Source of the DNA: Bacteroidota bacterium
GTDB taxonomy: Bacteria; Bacteroidota; Ignavibacteria; OLB7
Direction of reading: 5' to 3'
DNA length: 64,000 nucleotides
Assembly (NCBI GenBank): GCA_018266795.1
Contig: JAFDZV010000001.1
Coordinates: 62,234-126,233, forward strand
Below are positions 17,147 to 25,389 of the stretch, one piece after another. The translations under genes and the position numbers were made by a program. The notes beneath the pieces were generated by a model. The model did no database searches. It was not told where the DNA came from and saw nothing but the letters and a program-made list of their open reading frames with translations. Each line of letters opens with the position of its first letter. The stretch's first letter is position 1.

Positions 17147-18172
17147 TCAACGCACGTACTTCGGCTCCTCCAGCGTCAGCGTCAGCGAGATGCGGTGCGT
17201 TGCGCCAAGGCTTGCCAGATCGCTGCTCTGCTTGGTGAACGCGTAGTCGATGTTCAGCTTCGGAAGCTTCACACCTGCGCCGATCGTGATCTGCTTCAGA
17301 TCGGTGTAGCCGCCGCGGAGGAAGATGCGATCCTTGTAGGAATACTCCAGGCCGCCCTGCACATCCAGGCTGGCGATTCCCAGATCGACCATCGTTGCGG
17401 ACTGGCGACCTTCGAACCGGAATGAGCCGTCGATGGCCGGCATGATGCTGTGATCGTTCGAGATGCGATAGCGATATGCCGCTCCCATGCGGAGCGTCGG
17501 GACGATGAACTCCTCGGTGCCGGTATCCCAAATCAGCAACGACTTGGTGGCATCTGTGAGCGAGGCGCCGAGTGAAAGATTCTCCACCGGGCGGTAGAGT
17601 GCGCTCACATCCACACCGACACCCCAAGCCGAGTGCTCGAGCACGGTCTTGTAGATCAGCTTGACGCTTCCTCCCAGCGAGAGCTGATCGTTTACCTTGC
17701 GGGAGTATGAGCCGAAGATCGCCCAGTCCGCGGCGCTGCCGATCCTGATCTTGGTGGGATCGATGCGATCCTCCTCGTCCAGGATCATGTTCCCGTTCTG
17801 ATCGATCAGCGCGTCGCGTGAATCCTTGATGCCGTCCACACCGAGTCTGATGGCGCTGAGCGAGACCGTCTGCAGCGAATCGAGTGGGAGTGCACCCGCC
17901 AGGTAATCGTAGTTGATCTCACCGGCGAAGCGCGACTCGTGCAGCAGAGCGATCTGCGGATAGGTGACCAGCGAGAGCGCCGCGGGATTGAAATAGCCCG
18001 CAGTGACGTCGTTGGTGAAGGCCGTGCCGGCACCACCGATGCCCGCAGAGCGGCCGCCAACTCCGCTGGAGAGGAACTCGCTGGCATACTTTGCATTGAC
18101 GAAGCCCTGTGCCCCGGCTACGATCGGCACAAGGAGAAGCGCGGCGAGTCCGCCGAGGATGGCTCTTGTCAT
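17147..18172 (-). CDS. PorV/PorQ-family outer-membrane protein
   Basis: A 341-residue protein starting MTRAILGG, with a signal peptide ending VAGAQG. The signature of the PorV/PorQ family follows directly: KYASEFLSSGVGGRSAGIGG, then GTAFTNDVTAGYFNPAAL. The rest alternates like a FadL-type beta barrel and ends in a strand (RISLTLTLEEPKYVR). PorV shuttles T9SS cargo from the translocon to the attachment complex; paralogues of unclear role are common in this phylum, so I do not assign V or Q. The very long upstream open frame runs back towards the divergent tRNA promoter and is not coding. Confidence 0.85.
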   Translation of the reverse strand: MTRAILGGLAALLLVPIVAGAQGFVNAKYASEFLSSGVGGRSAGIGGAGTAFTNDVTAGYFNPAALSLVTYPQIALLHESRFAGEINYDYLAGALPLDSLQTVSLSAIRLGVDGIKDSRDALIDQNGNMILDEEDRIDPTKIRIGSAADWAIFGSYSRKVNDQLSLGGSVKLIYKTVLEHSAWGVGVDVSALYRPVENLSLGASLTDATKSLLIWDTGTEEFIVPTLRMGAAYRYRISNDHSIMPAIDGSFRFEGRQSATMVDLGIASLDVQGGLEYSYKDRIFLRGGYTDLKQITIGAGVKLPKLNIDYAFTKQSSDLASLGATHRISLTLTLEEPKYVR

Positions 18173-18340
18173 GGAGATGGAGTTCAGGATCACGAGGGGC
18201 GCAATATACCGTTGCGTACAGTGACCACGCACGGCAAAATGTTTACGGGAGCACAGGGCGCGGCAACCTGCAGGATCGACAGTGAAAGGCTTTGCTGCAG
18301 CGCTCGTTACAATGCGATAATATTTGCTGGAAAGCCGAAG

Positions 18341-18371
18341 TTGCAATGCCAAACCCGATGCACTATCTTTG
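18341..18371 (+). promoter_or_regulatory. Bacteroidota-type promoter of tRNA-Gly
   Basis: TTG at 18341, a 20-nt gap and TATCTTTG at 18364-18371 match the -33/-7 consensus TTTG / TAnnTTTG of the Bacteroidota primary sigma factor. The tRNA begins about 50 nt downstream. Confidence 0.75.
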
Positions 18372-18424
18372 CCGCACTCCGAACGCAACGAGATGACCAA
18401 TGACCTGGTTGCTTGCGTTTCATC

Positions 18425-18497
<73 letters not shown>

Positions 18498-18545
18498 CAG
18501 TGCAAAGACAACGCAGCCGGTGATACACCGGCCAGCCTCTGAAAG

Positions 18546-18580
18546 TCCTGTCATCGCCAATGTTCGATGGCAGGATTTTT
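18546..18580 (+). terminator. Intrinsic terminator of tRNA-Gly
   Basis: An 11-bp stem tcctgtcatcg / cgatggcagga (one G-T pair), 8-nt loop and five Ts. Another small hairpin (gccggtg/caccggc) lies between it and the tRNA. Confidence 0.9.
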
Positions 18581-18705
18581 CGTTACACGCCCGGCGATCA
18601 CAACCGCACGCTGCGTGAGCGCACCGGGCTCACCTGCCGAGCATCTCCCATCCGTTTGCCCCGCACTGCGCGCGGGGGACGAGCATTCAACAACATGATA
18701 CTGCT

Positions 18706-19716
18706 ATGACACGCGTTGTCTACATCCCGGGTGACGGAATCGGTCCCAGCATCATGCAGGCCGCACGAAGCATCATCGATGCAAGCGGTGCAGAGATCGA
18801 ATGGGTGGAGGCATCGGCTGGGCTTGGCGCGTTCGAGGCGACGGGCAATCCGTTGCCTGAGCAGACGCTGGAGTTGCTGCGCGAGACAAGGCTCGCATTC
18901 AAGGGGCCGCTCACGACCCCGGTGGGCACGGGGTTCCGGAGTGTGAACGTGGCACTTCGTACGGAGTTCGATCTCTACATCAACCTTCGCCCGGTGCACA
19001 GCTTCGAGGGCGTACGTTCCCGCTACAGCGACATCGACATGGTAATCTTCCGCGAGAACACCGAGGGGTTGTACTCCGGTGTGGAACGATATGCCGATGC
19101 GGAAAAGACGATCGCGGAGTCCGTTGCCATCATCAGACGTCCGCACGCGGAGCGGATTGCGCGCGCCGCCTACGAGTACGCAGTAAGGCACAATCGCAGG
19201 AAGGTGACGATCGTCCATAAGGCGAACATTCTGAAGTTCACATCGGGCATGTTCCTCGAGGTATGTCGCGAGGTTGGAGCCCGATACCCGCAGATCGAGA
19301 CGGACGACAAGATCGTTGACAACATGGCGATGCAGATGGTGATGCGTCCCGAACAGTTCGATGTCATCGTCACGACAAACCTCTTCGGCGATATTCTGTC
19401 GGACCTCGCATGCGGTCTCGTTGGCGGACTGGGACTTGCACCCGGAGCGAACATCGGCGACCAGGTTGCCATCTTCGAGGCGGTGCACGGTTCCGCGCCG
19501 GACATTGCCGGCAAGAACCTCGCCAACCCTGCGGCCGTGCTTCTTGGCGGCACGATGCTCCTGCGCCATATCGGCGACGATGCCCGCGCGCAGCGTATCG
19601 AGGATGCGCTGGCGGATCTTATCCGCGAGGGGAAGTACGTTACGCGCGACCTGAATCCGGATAGTGGAGTCGGCACCACAGAGATGCGCGATGCTCTCGT
19701 CGCGCGACTCACCTGA
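18706..19716 (+). CDS. Isocitrate/isopropylmalate dehydrogenase family protein (probable NAD-type isocitrate dehydrogenase)
   Basis: A 336-residue beta-decarboxylating dehydrogenase. It begins with VVYIPGDGIGPSI and carries KGPLTTPVGTGFRSVNVALR, LYINLRPV, FRENTEGLYSGVE, the metal-binding DIVVTTNLFGDILSDL-like segment (FDVIVTTNLFGDILSDLA) and the cofactor region EAVHGSAPDIAGKNLANP. The S-x-N-x-x-LR substrate loop and the NLRPV motif favour isocitrate over isopropylmalate, making it a TCA-cycle enzyme. Homoisocitrate is a less likely substrate. It stands alone behind the tRNA-Gly terminator. Confidence 0.88.
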   Translation: MTRVVYIPGDGIGPSIMQAARSIIDASGAEIEWVEASAGLGAFEATGNPLPEQTLELLRETRLAFKGPLTTPVGTGFRSVNVALRTEFDLYINLRPVHSFEGVRSRYSDIDMVIFRENTEGLYSGVERYADAEKTIAESVAIIRRPHAERIARAAYEYAVRHNRRKVTIVHKANILKFTSGMFLEVCREVGARYPQIETDDKIVDNMAMQMVMRPEQFDVIVTTNLFGDILSDLACGLVGGLGLAPGANIGDQVAIFEAVHGSAPDIAGKNLANPAAVLLGGTMLLRHIGDDARAQRIEDALADLIREGKYVTRDLNPDSGVGTTEMRDALVARLT

Positions 19717-19810
19717 GGGCTGGGCTCCTTGCGAAGAACACAATGATCTCGTTGCGGGATGCGACGGGAACACGCCCGGCCACGTGATCGTTTCCGCAGG
19801 ATCTCACAGC

Positions 19811-20578
19811 ATGCTCAAGTACCTGCTCAATATCATCGTCTACCTCGCACTTGCCGTTTGGATCGGCAGCCTGGTCTTCTTCGGCGCAGGGGTTGCGTCC
19901 GTACTGTTCCAGCCGGGGATGCTTCCAGGGAAGACGATGGCCGGGGCCATCAACAGTGTGATCCTGGGCCGGCTTGGTACCATCGAGATCATTGCCGGCG
20001 TACTGCTGGTTGGCGGCACGCTCTACACGGCGGCTCGCTACAAGCATCTGCTCAACTGGTTCGTTCTGCTCCTTGCATCCGGCATGCTTGCCACGGCCGT
20101 CTACTACACCGGGACGCTCTACCCGCGTATGGACATGCTGCGCACGGAGATCGGAGACTTCGATCATGTTCCCGCCGAGAAGATGCTGTTGAAGGCGCAG
20201 TTCGATGATGGGCACAGGCTCTACTCGCTCCTTGTTCAATGCGTGCTTGGTGCCGGGGTGGTGGTGCTCGTGTTGCATACCGCCGCCATGGTGCGCTACA
20301 CGGAGCTGAGCGCCAATCGCTACAAGACGCTGGAGACGGAATGGCTGCGATTCAAGGAAACACTTTCGCATCCGGTGACGATGCTGGCTCAACCGGTGAC
20401 GATGCTGGCCAAGGCGGTTGGTGTGATGGATGACAAGACCGATGAGGGGGAAGCTGCTTCGGATACCGCGGGGACGAACGGCTCCTCGGCTCACGATGCT
20501 CACAACGGCTCCCATGCGAACGGTGAATTGCCCAATGGCCATCACGAGAAGAAAAAGGTTGCCTCCGGTCCCCGGTAG
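19811..20578 (+). CDS. DUF4149 (TMEM205-like) membrane protein
   Basis: A 255-residue inner-membrane protein, started at MLKYLLN, with about four hydrophobic segments: LLNIIVYLALAVWIGSLVFF, ILGRLGTIEIIAGVLLVGG, LLNWFVLLLASGMLATAVYY and YSLLVQCVLGAGVVVLVLHT. This matches the DUF4149 layout. After the last helix comes a soluble tail with an exact seven-residue duplication (PVTMLAQ / PVTMLAK) and a His/Asn/Gly-rich end (AHDAHNGSHANGE, NGHHEKKK). Function unknown. Its stop overlaps the promoter of the following tRNA. Confidence 0.8.
   Translation: MLKYLLNIIVYLALAVWIGSLVFFGAGVASVLFQPGMLPGKTMAGAINSVILGRLGTIEIIAGVLLVGGTLYTAARYKHLLNWFVLLLASGMLATAVYYTGTLYPRMDMLRTEIGDFDHVPAEKMLLKAQFDDGHRLYSLLVQCVLGAGVVVLVLHTAAMVRYTELSANRYKTLETEWLRFKETLSHPVTMLAQPVTMLAKAVGVMDDKTDEGEAASDTAGTNGSSAHDAHNGSHANGELPNGHHEKKKVASGPR
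20372..20413 (+). repeat. 21-bp tandem duplication inside the DUF4149 gene
   Basis: Two copies of ccggtgacgatgctggc plus four bases lie head to tail and encode PVTMLAQ and PVTMLAK. The identity over 17 bases suggests a recent slippage event. Confidence 0.8.
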
Positions 20579-20590
20579 ATGATAAATTTG
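20559..20590 (+). promoter_or_regulatory. Bacteroidota-type promoter of tRNA-Ser
   Basis: TTG at 20559, a 21-nt gap and TAAATTTG at 20583-20590, about 30 nt before the tRNA. The -33 element lies within the last codons of the DUF4149 gene. Confidence 0.75.
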
Positions 20591-20618
20591 CCCAGCCGGA
20601 AACACAGCCGGTTTCAAC

Positions 20619-20707
20619 GGAAAGATGCAGGAGTGGTTTAACTGGAACGCCTGGAAAGCGTTTGTACGGGTCAAACCGTACCGAGGGTTCGAATCCCTCT
20701 CTTTCCG
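20619..20707 (+). tRNA. tRNA-Ser (anticodon GGA)
   Basis: Class II tRNA of 89 nt: acceptor ggaaaga / tctttcc, discriminator G, anticodon stem aacgc/gcgtt around loop CTGGAAA (anticodon GGA), a long variable arm tgtacgggtcaaaccgtacc and T-arm gagggttcgaatccctc. CCA is not encoded. Confidence 0.96.
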
Positions 20708-20711
20708 CACC

Positions 20712-20751
20712 GAAGCGTGGTAGTCGCTGATTGCCACGCTTCTTCGTTTTT
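20712..20751 (+). terminator. Intrinsic terminator of tRNA-Ser
   Basis: A perfect 9-bp stem gaagcgtgg / ccacgcttc with a 13-nt loop, followed by TTCGTTTTT. Confidence 0.9.
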
Positions 20752-20786
20752 GAACGTCACACGACCTGCTTCGGCAAACTCTGCGC

Positions 20787-22010
20787 ATGCTCTGCCTGTT
20801 CGAGGATTCAACGGTTGCAAATTTTCTGCCGGTGGCGGCAACGCGCCACGTGGGGCATCTTCTTGCCGGCACGATGACGTTGCGCGCCCGCGCGCTTGTT
20901 GCATCCAACGAACGCCAGGTGACGCTGCATGGTCGCCGTCGGATCCGCGACTACTACGCTGCCAGCGGCGAACGTGTGGAACGGCCGGCAGGCGCGCTCT
21001 TCGTGAACGCGCGTTTTCCGCTGACGCGTGCGGTGATGGCAACGTTCCCCAGCGATCCGGAGTGGATTGTTGAGCATGGAGGGGAGGTGATGGCCGCGCG
21101 TCTGGGTGCGGCCTCCACGGAGACTCTGGATTGGGAGGCCGACGCTTTGGACTTCTCCATGCTCTCGCACGTCCCGCGACACGAGCTGCACGAGGGAAGC
21201 CCCTATGTCTATCTGTGGGACCTGCTGTTCGACAATGGACGCTGGATCGTGGATGATTTCGGACGGGACCGCCTTACCCGGCAGGGAGAGGTGATGAACG
21301 GCGCACATCTTGTGGAAGCATCCGCCGTGGCGATCGGCGCCGGCTCCGTGGTCAAGCCCGGCGCGGTGATTGATGCCAGTGCGGGGCCGGTGATCATCGG
21401 CGAGGAGGTGGAGATCATGCCCAATGCCGTGATCGAGGGGCCGTGCTATATCGGCGACCACTGCCGCGTGAAGATCGGTGCCAAGATCTACGGTCATACG
21501 TCGATCGGCCCCTGGTGCAAGGTGGGCGGGGAGGTGGAGAACTCCATCATCCTCGGCTATTCGAACAAACAGCATGACGGCTTCCTCGGCCACAGTTATC
21601 TTGGGCATTGGGTGAACCTTGGCGCCGATACGAATACGTCCGATCTGAAGAACAACTACGGCCACGTACGTGTCACGATCGAGGGGCGCGAGATCGACTC
21701 CGGCCGAATGTTCCTTGGAGCGTTGATCGGCGATCATGCCAAGACATCCATCAATACGATGCTCAACACCGGCACGGTGATCGGTGTTGGCGCGAACATC
21801 TTCGGGAGCGGTTTCCCTCCGAAGGAGATCCCTCCGTTCGCCTGGGGCGGTTCAACCGGCCAGCGCTACAGGATTGACGACGCCGTTGCCGTTGCAGGAC
21901 TGGTTATGCAGCGTCGCGCGATCACGATGACACCGGCCGACGAAGAACTGCTTCGCCGTATCCATGCGGCGGGCGAACCGGCCCAACCCTCCGGCTCCCT
22001 CCCCGCATGA
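20787..22010 (+). CDS. GlmU-like putative sugar nucleotidyltransferase (NTP_transf_4 type)
   Basis: A 407-residue protein of a family common in Bacteroidota/Chlorobiota. The short N-terminal half resembles a reduced nucleotidyltransferase domain (LCLFEDSTVANFLPVAATR, then LFVNARFPL) and lacks the usual glycine-rich pyrophosphorylase loop. From about residue 170 comes a left-handed beta-helix with hexapeptide repeats (AIGAGSVVKPGAVIDAS, VIIGEEVEIMPNAVIEGPC, VKIGAKIYGHTSIGPWCKVGGE), then a GlmU-like HDGFLGHSYLGHWVNLGADT segment. The family is often annotated as UDP-GlcNAc pyrophosphorylase-like; the actual reaction is not established. Confidence 0.85.
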   Translation: MLCLFEDSTVANFLPVAATRHVGHLLAGTMTLRARALVASNERQVTLHGRRRIRDYYAASGERVERPAGALFVNARFPLTRAVMATFPSDPEWIVEHGGEVMAARLGAASTETLDWEADALDFSMLSHVPRHELHEGSPYVYLWDLLFDNGRWIVDDFGRDRLTRQGEVMNGAHLVEASAVAIGAGSVVKPGAVIDASAGPVIIGEEVEIMPNAVIEGPCYIGDHCRVKIGAKIYGHTSIGPWCKVGGEVENSIILGYSNKQHDGFLGHSYLGHWVNLGADTNTSDLKNNYGHVRVTIEGREIDSGRMFLGALIGDHAKTSINTMLNTGTVIGVGANIFGSGFPPKEIPPFAWGGSTGQRYRIDDAVAVAGLVMQRRAITMTPADEELLRRIHAAGEPAQPSGSLPA

Positions 22011-22060
22011 TGCCACGAGATAAATCGCACTCAATACTCATCCACGTTATCAGGGACTTC

Positions 22061-22714
22061 ATGACAACCAGGAAGATCGCACTCAACGGTTTGCTGCTCG
22101 CGTTTCTGTGTGCTGTTGTGGCGGGGTGCGGCAGCTCGAAGCGAACCACTGTCAACGGATACTCCGATGCAATGCTCTCCGGCAAACGTCTGGCTGTTGT
22201 GCTTCCGCTGCCGGTCGATGTGGTGCTGACCGACCCGGCGGCGTACGCCGCGGTGCGCGGCACGGTCGCAGAATCGGCGCGCGATCTCATGCAGGACGAC
22301 TTCCGAAGCCAGCTCATCAGCGCACTTGCCTCGCGTCTGGATTCCAACCACGTGATGAGCTATCGCGACGAGACCGTTGGTGCGATGGTGCCGCTGAACG
22401 CTCGCAGCGACTTCAGCAGCGCTGCGCCGATTTCCTGGGATCCGATCAAGCGTGCCACGCAGGAGGGAAATCTGGACTACCTGCTCGTGATGCATTCGAT
22501 GACGATCTCCACCATCTCCGCTGCCACTACCCGCGGAGCGGAATCGATCTCGGGCGAGTACCTGCTTATCGATGCGCGGCGCGATACGGTGATGACCTCC
22601 GGACGCGTGGAGACGGGGCAGATCCCGCTCAGCGGTCCGGGCGATGCATACGGCGTACTGGCGCAGAAGCTCGCGGAGCACCTTCCGTTCATCGTGGGGA
22701 ACAAGGCGCACTGA
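22061..22714 (+). CDS. Hypothetical lipoprotein
   Basis: 217 residues. The start MTTRKIALNG gives a signal peptide with lipobox AVVAGC (Cys about residue 23), followed by a Ser/Lys linker. The mature part has alternating strands (LAVVLPLPVDVVL, YLLVMHSMTIST, EYLLIDARRDTVMTSGRV) reminiscent of the LpoB/CsgG-like fold of small envelope lipoproteins, but I cannot name a family. It lies 50 bp after the GlmU-like gene and before a strong terminator. Confidence 0.65.
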   Translation: MTTRKIALNGLLLAFLCAVVAGCGSSKRTTVNGYSDAMLSGKRLAVVLPLPVDVVLTDPAAYAAVRGTVAESARDLMQDDFRSQLISALASRLDSNHVMSYRDETVGAMVPLNARSDFSSAAPISWDPIKRATQEGNLDYLLVMHSMTISTISAATTRGAESISGEYLLIDARRDTVMTSGRVETGQIPLSGPGDAYGVLAQKLAEHLPFIVGNKAH

Positions 22715-22771
22715 GCGCGACGTCGGTCGTTCTACGACACGTCGGTAACAGCAACCGAACTCATTCGATGA

Positions 22772-22794
22772 CCCTGGCCTCGGCCGGGGTTTTT
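22772..22794 (+). terminator. Intrinsic terminator after the lipoprotein gene
   Basis: Stem ccctggcc / ggccgggg (8 bp with G-T), 2-nt apparent loop that would open further, then five Ts. Confidence 0.85.
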
Positions 22795-22831
22795 CGTTGT
22801 GTGGAAGCGATTCATCCGGCCATTCCGGCGG

Positions 22832-22862
22832 TTTGCAATGCATCGGTATTTCGATAGCTTTG
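22832..22862 (+). promoter_or_regulatory. Consensus Bacteroidota promoter of the E1 fusion gene
   Basis: TTTG at 22832-22835, exactly 19 nt, then TAGCTTTG at 22855-22862: a full match to the Bacteroidota primary-sigma consensus. The expected transcription start falls a few bases downstream, inside the palindrome listed next. This leaves a leader of about 115 nt. Confidence 0.85.
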
Positions 22863-22864
22863 TT

Positions 22865-22883
22865 ACCCTTTCATTGAAAGGGT
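22865..22883. promoter_or_regulatory. 19-bp perfect palindrome at the transcription start (probable operator)
   Basis: ACCCTTTCA-T-TGAAAGGGT: nine-base arms around a single central T, starting two bases after the -7 box. A regulator bound here would block initiation. If transcribed, it would be too tight to form a useful hairpin (1-nt spacer), so a protein operator is the better reading. The regulator is not identified. Confidence 0.7.
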
Positions 22884-22985
22884 GCGCCTATATTGTTCCC
22901 TCATCCCTGATTCAGTTCGCGTGCGGTCCTCTCGGGCCGGATAGATTCTCCCAAATCCAAGTAGCTCAGTCACTCATCGGAACCG

Positions 22986-25166
22986 ATGGCATCGAAGAAA
23001 CCCAAGGCCCCGGCAGCCACTCGCGTTGCCCCGACATCCTCGCCTGGCGCTCGTGCTGCAACGAGTGCAGCGATCGAGAAGACGATTCCAAAGCCGGCCG
23101 CCCCGAAGCAGGAGGCCAACGGCTCGGCGAACGGCTCTTCGACCCCCCTGCATCATGAGTCGCTCGGCCTTGCGCCGGAGGCGCTGCGCGATTCGCTGCG
23201 CATGATGATGCTCGCGCGTCGCACCGATGAGAAACACCTGATGCTCCTGAAGCAGAACAAGAGCTTCTTCCACATCGGCGTTTCGGGTCATGAGGCGATC
23301 CAGATCGGCATCGCGTATTCCCTCGAGACCGAGCGGGACTGGGCATGGACGTATTACCGCGACCTTGCGATGGCCTACATGTTCGGCCATACGCCGGGCG
23401 ATCACTTTCTTGGAGCCTTCGGCAAGGCGGATGACCCTGCCAGCGGCGGTCGCCAGATGCCCTGCCATCATGGCAATCGCCGCCTTCATCTTCCAACGCA
23501 GTCATCCCCCACCGGAACGCAGTTCCTGAACGCCGTGGGATGCGCGCTGGCCTCGAAGATGGATGGAACGGACGAGGTGACCTATGTGGCGTCTGGTGAG
23601 GGAACGTGCAGCCAGGGAGAGTTCTACGAGGCCGTGAACTGGGCCGCTCGCGAGAAGCTTCCGGTTGTCTTCTGCATTCAGGACAACGGATACGCGATCT
23701 CGGTGCCCGCTTCCCAGCAGGCGGCGGGAGGGCGCGTCGGTGACCTGTTCCGGAACCATCCGAACCTGGATGTTGTCCATGTGGACGGCACCGATCTGCT
23801 TGCAAGCTATCTGGTGGGGAAGCGCGCGGTGGAGCGCGCACGCCGCGGCGATGGGCCCACGCTGATCCACGCCAGCGTGATCCGCATTCTTGCCCACTCC
23901 AGCTCTGATGATCAGAAGAAGTATCGTCCGGCCGATGAACTGGAGCAGGATCTGAAGCGCGATCCGATTGCCCGGCTCACTTCGTACCTGGTCGAGCATG
24001 GCCTGATGACGGACGAGGCGATCGAGGAAATGCGCAAGGGTGTCTATCGCGAGATAGACGAGGCTGCGGACTGGGCGCTGACACAGGCAGATCCCGATCC
24101 TGCAACCAGCACGCTCTATAACTTTTCGCCGAAGGGATTCGGCGGCATGAACTACGAGGCCACCGCTCCCTCCGGAGAGAATGTGGTGTTGATCGATGCG
24201 ATCAACCACGCTCTGCATGAGGAGATGGAGCACAACCCGAAGATGGTGATCTTCGGCGAGGACGTTGCCGACAACAAGGGAGGAGTGTTCGGAGCAACGC
24301 GAGGGCTGTCCAACAAGTTCGGCAATGTGCGCGTGTTCAACTCTCCGCTTGCCGAGGCGTCCATCGTGGGCGTTGCGCTTGGCCTTGCAACGCGCGGCTA
24401 CAAGCCGTGTGTGGAGATTCAGTTCGGTGACTACATCTGGCCGGCCTTCATGCAGTTGCGCAATGAAGTGGCAACGCTTCGCTATCGTTCCAACAACGGC
24501 TTCAGCTGCCCCATGGTGGTGCGCGTTGCCGTTGGCGGCTACATCCACGGTGGGCTCTATCACTCGCAGAACATCGAGGGATTCTTCTCCCATGTTCCCG
24601 GTCTGCTGATCGCCTATCCCTCCACGGCTGCCGATGCCAAGGGGTTGCTGAAGAGCGCATGCCGTCTGGACGATCCGGTGATCTTCTGCGAACACAAGGG
24701 GATCATTCGCATGCCGTTCTCGGCTGGGCCCGAGCCCGATGCGGATTACCTGGTGGAGTTCGGCAAGGGGAAGATTGTGCGTGAGGGGAACGACCTTACC
24801 GTGGTGACCTGGGGAGCGATGGTGAAGGAATCGTTCAATGCAGCCAAGAAGATCGAGGCCGAGAGCGGCAGGACGGTGGAGGTGATCGACCTTCGTACGA
24901 TCGTCCCGTGGGATCGCCAGATGGTGATCGACTCGGTTCGCAAGACCAGCCGCGTTGCAGTGATCCACGAGGATACGATCTCAATGGGCTTCGGCGCAGA
25001 GATCGCGGCAACGATCGCAAAGGATGCGTTCACATGGCTCGATGCCCCTGTTGAGCGTGTTGCGGCGAAGGACTCGCATATTCCGTATCATCCGAACCTG
25101 GAGCTGGACGTGCTCCCCACCGAGCGGACTGTGTACGAGGGGATGATGCGCGTGCTCCAGTTCTGA
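22986..25166 (+). CDS. Fused E1 alpha/beta 2-oxoacid dehydrogenase (pyruvate or branched-chain type)
   Basis: A 726-residue thiamine-diphosphate enzyme that decarboxylates a 2-oxoacid and passes the acyl group to the lipoyl E2. Residues 1-55 are an Ala/Pro/Lys-rich, probably disordered extension. The alpha part (about 60-385) has FHIGVSGHEAIQIGIA, TYYRDLAMAYMFG, and the ThDP motif GEGTCSQGEFYEAVNWA through QDNGYAIS. The beta part (about 400-726) starts VLIDAINHALHEEMEHNP and shows FGEDVADNKGGVF, PLAEASIVGVALGLA and VIDLRTIVPWDRQMV. The fused form is common in Bacteroidota and tends to be branched-chain-like, but pyruvate cannot be excluded. No E2 or E3 gene is adjacent. Confidence 0.92.
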   Translation: MASKKPKAPAATRVAPTSSPGARAATSAAIEKTIPKPAAPKQEANGSANGSSTPLHHESLGLAPEALRDSLRMMMLARRTDEKHLMLLKQNKSFFHIGVSGHEAIQIGIAYSLETERDWAWTYYRDLAMAYMFGHTPGDHFLGAFGKADDPASGGRQMPCHHGNRRLHLPTQSSPTGTQFLNAVGCALASKMDGTDEVTYVASGEGTCSQGEFYEAVNWAAREKLPVVFCIQDNGYAISVPASQQAAGGRVGDLFRNHPNLDVVHVDGTDLLASYLVGKRAVERARRGDGPTLIHASVIRILAHSSSDDQKKYRPADELEQDLKRDPIARLTSYLVEHGLMTDEAIEEMRKGVYREIDEAADWALTQADPDPATSTLYNFSPKGFGGMNYEATAPSGENVVLIDAINHALHEEMEHNPKMVIFGEDVADNKGGVFGATRGLSNKFGNVRVFNSPLAEASIVGVALGLATRGYKPCVEIQFGDYIWPAFMQLRNEVATLRYRSNNGFSCPMVVRVAVGGYIHGGLYHSQNIEGFFSHVPGLLIAYPSTAADAKGLLKSACRLDDPVIFCEHKGIIRMPFSAGPEPDADYLVEFGKGKIVREGNDLTVVTWGAMVKESFNAAKKIEAESGRTVEVIDLRTIVPWDRQMVIDSVRKTSRVAVIHEDTISMGFGAEIAATIAKDAFTWLDAPVERVAAKDSHIPYHPNLELDVLPTERTVYEGMMRVLQF

Positions 25167-25389
25167 TCGTTCCCGGGTATCTGCGATCACGATGGCCGCT
25201 GCGCCCTGCGCGGACGTTGACCGGGAGCGAAGGCTCCGCGGCGCGTGGGATTCCATGATCCGACAGTCTACTTTCATTCGTTCATGGTGCGGCCCCTCAT
25301 CACTCATGATGAGCGGCCGCGCGTGCTATTGTACCGGCACTGGACGCGTCGTGCGCATCGGCTGTGCTCTCCCTACGGCGAGGTATGTC

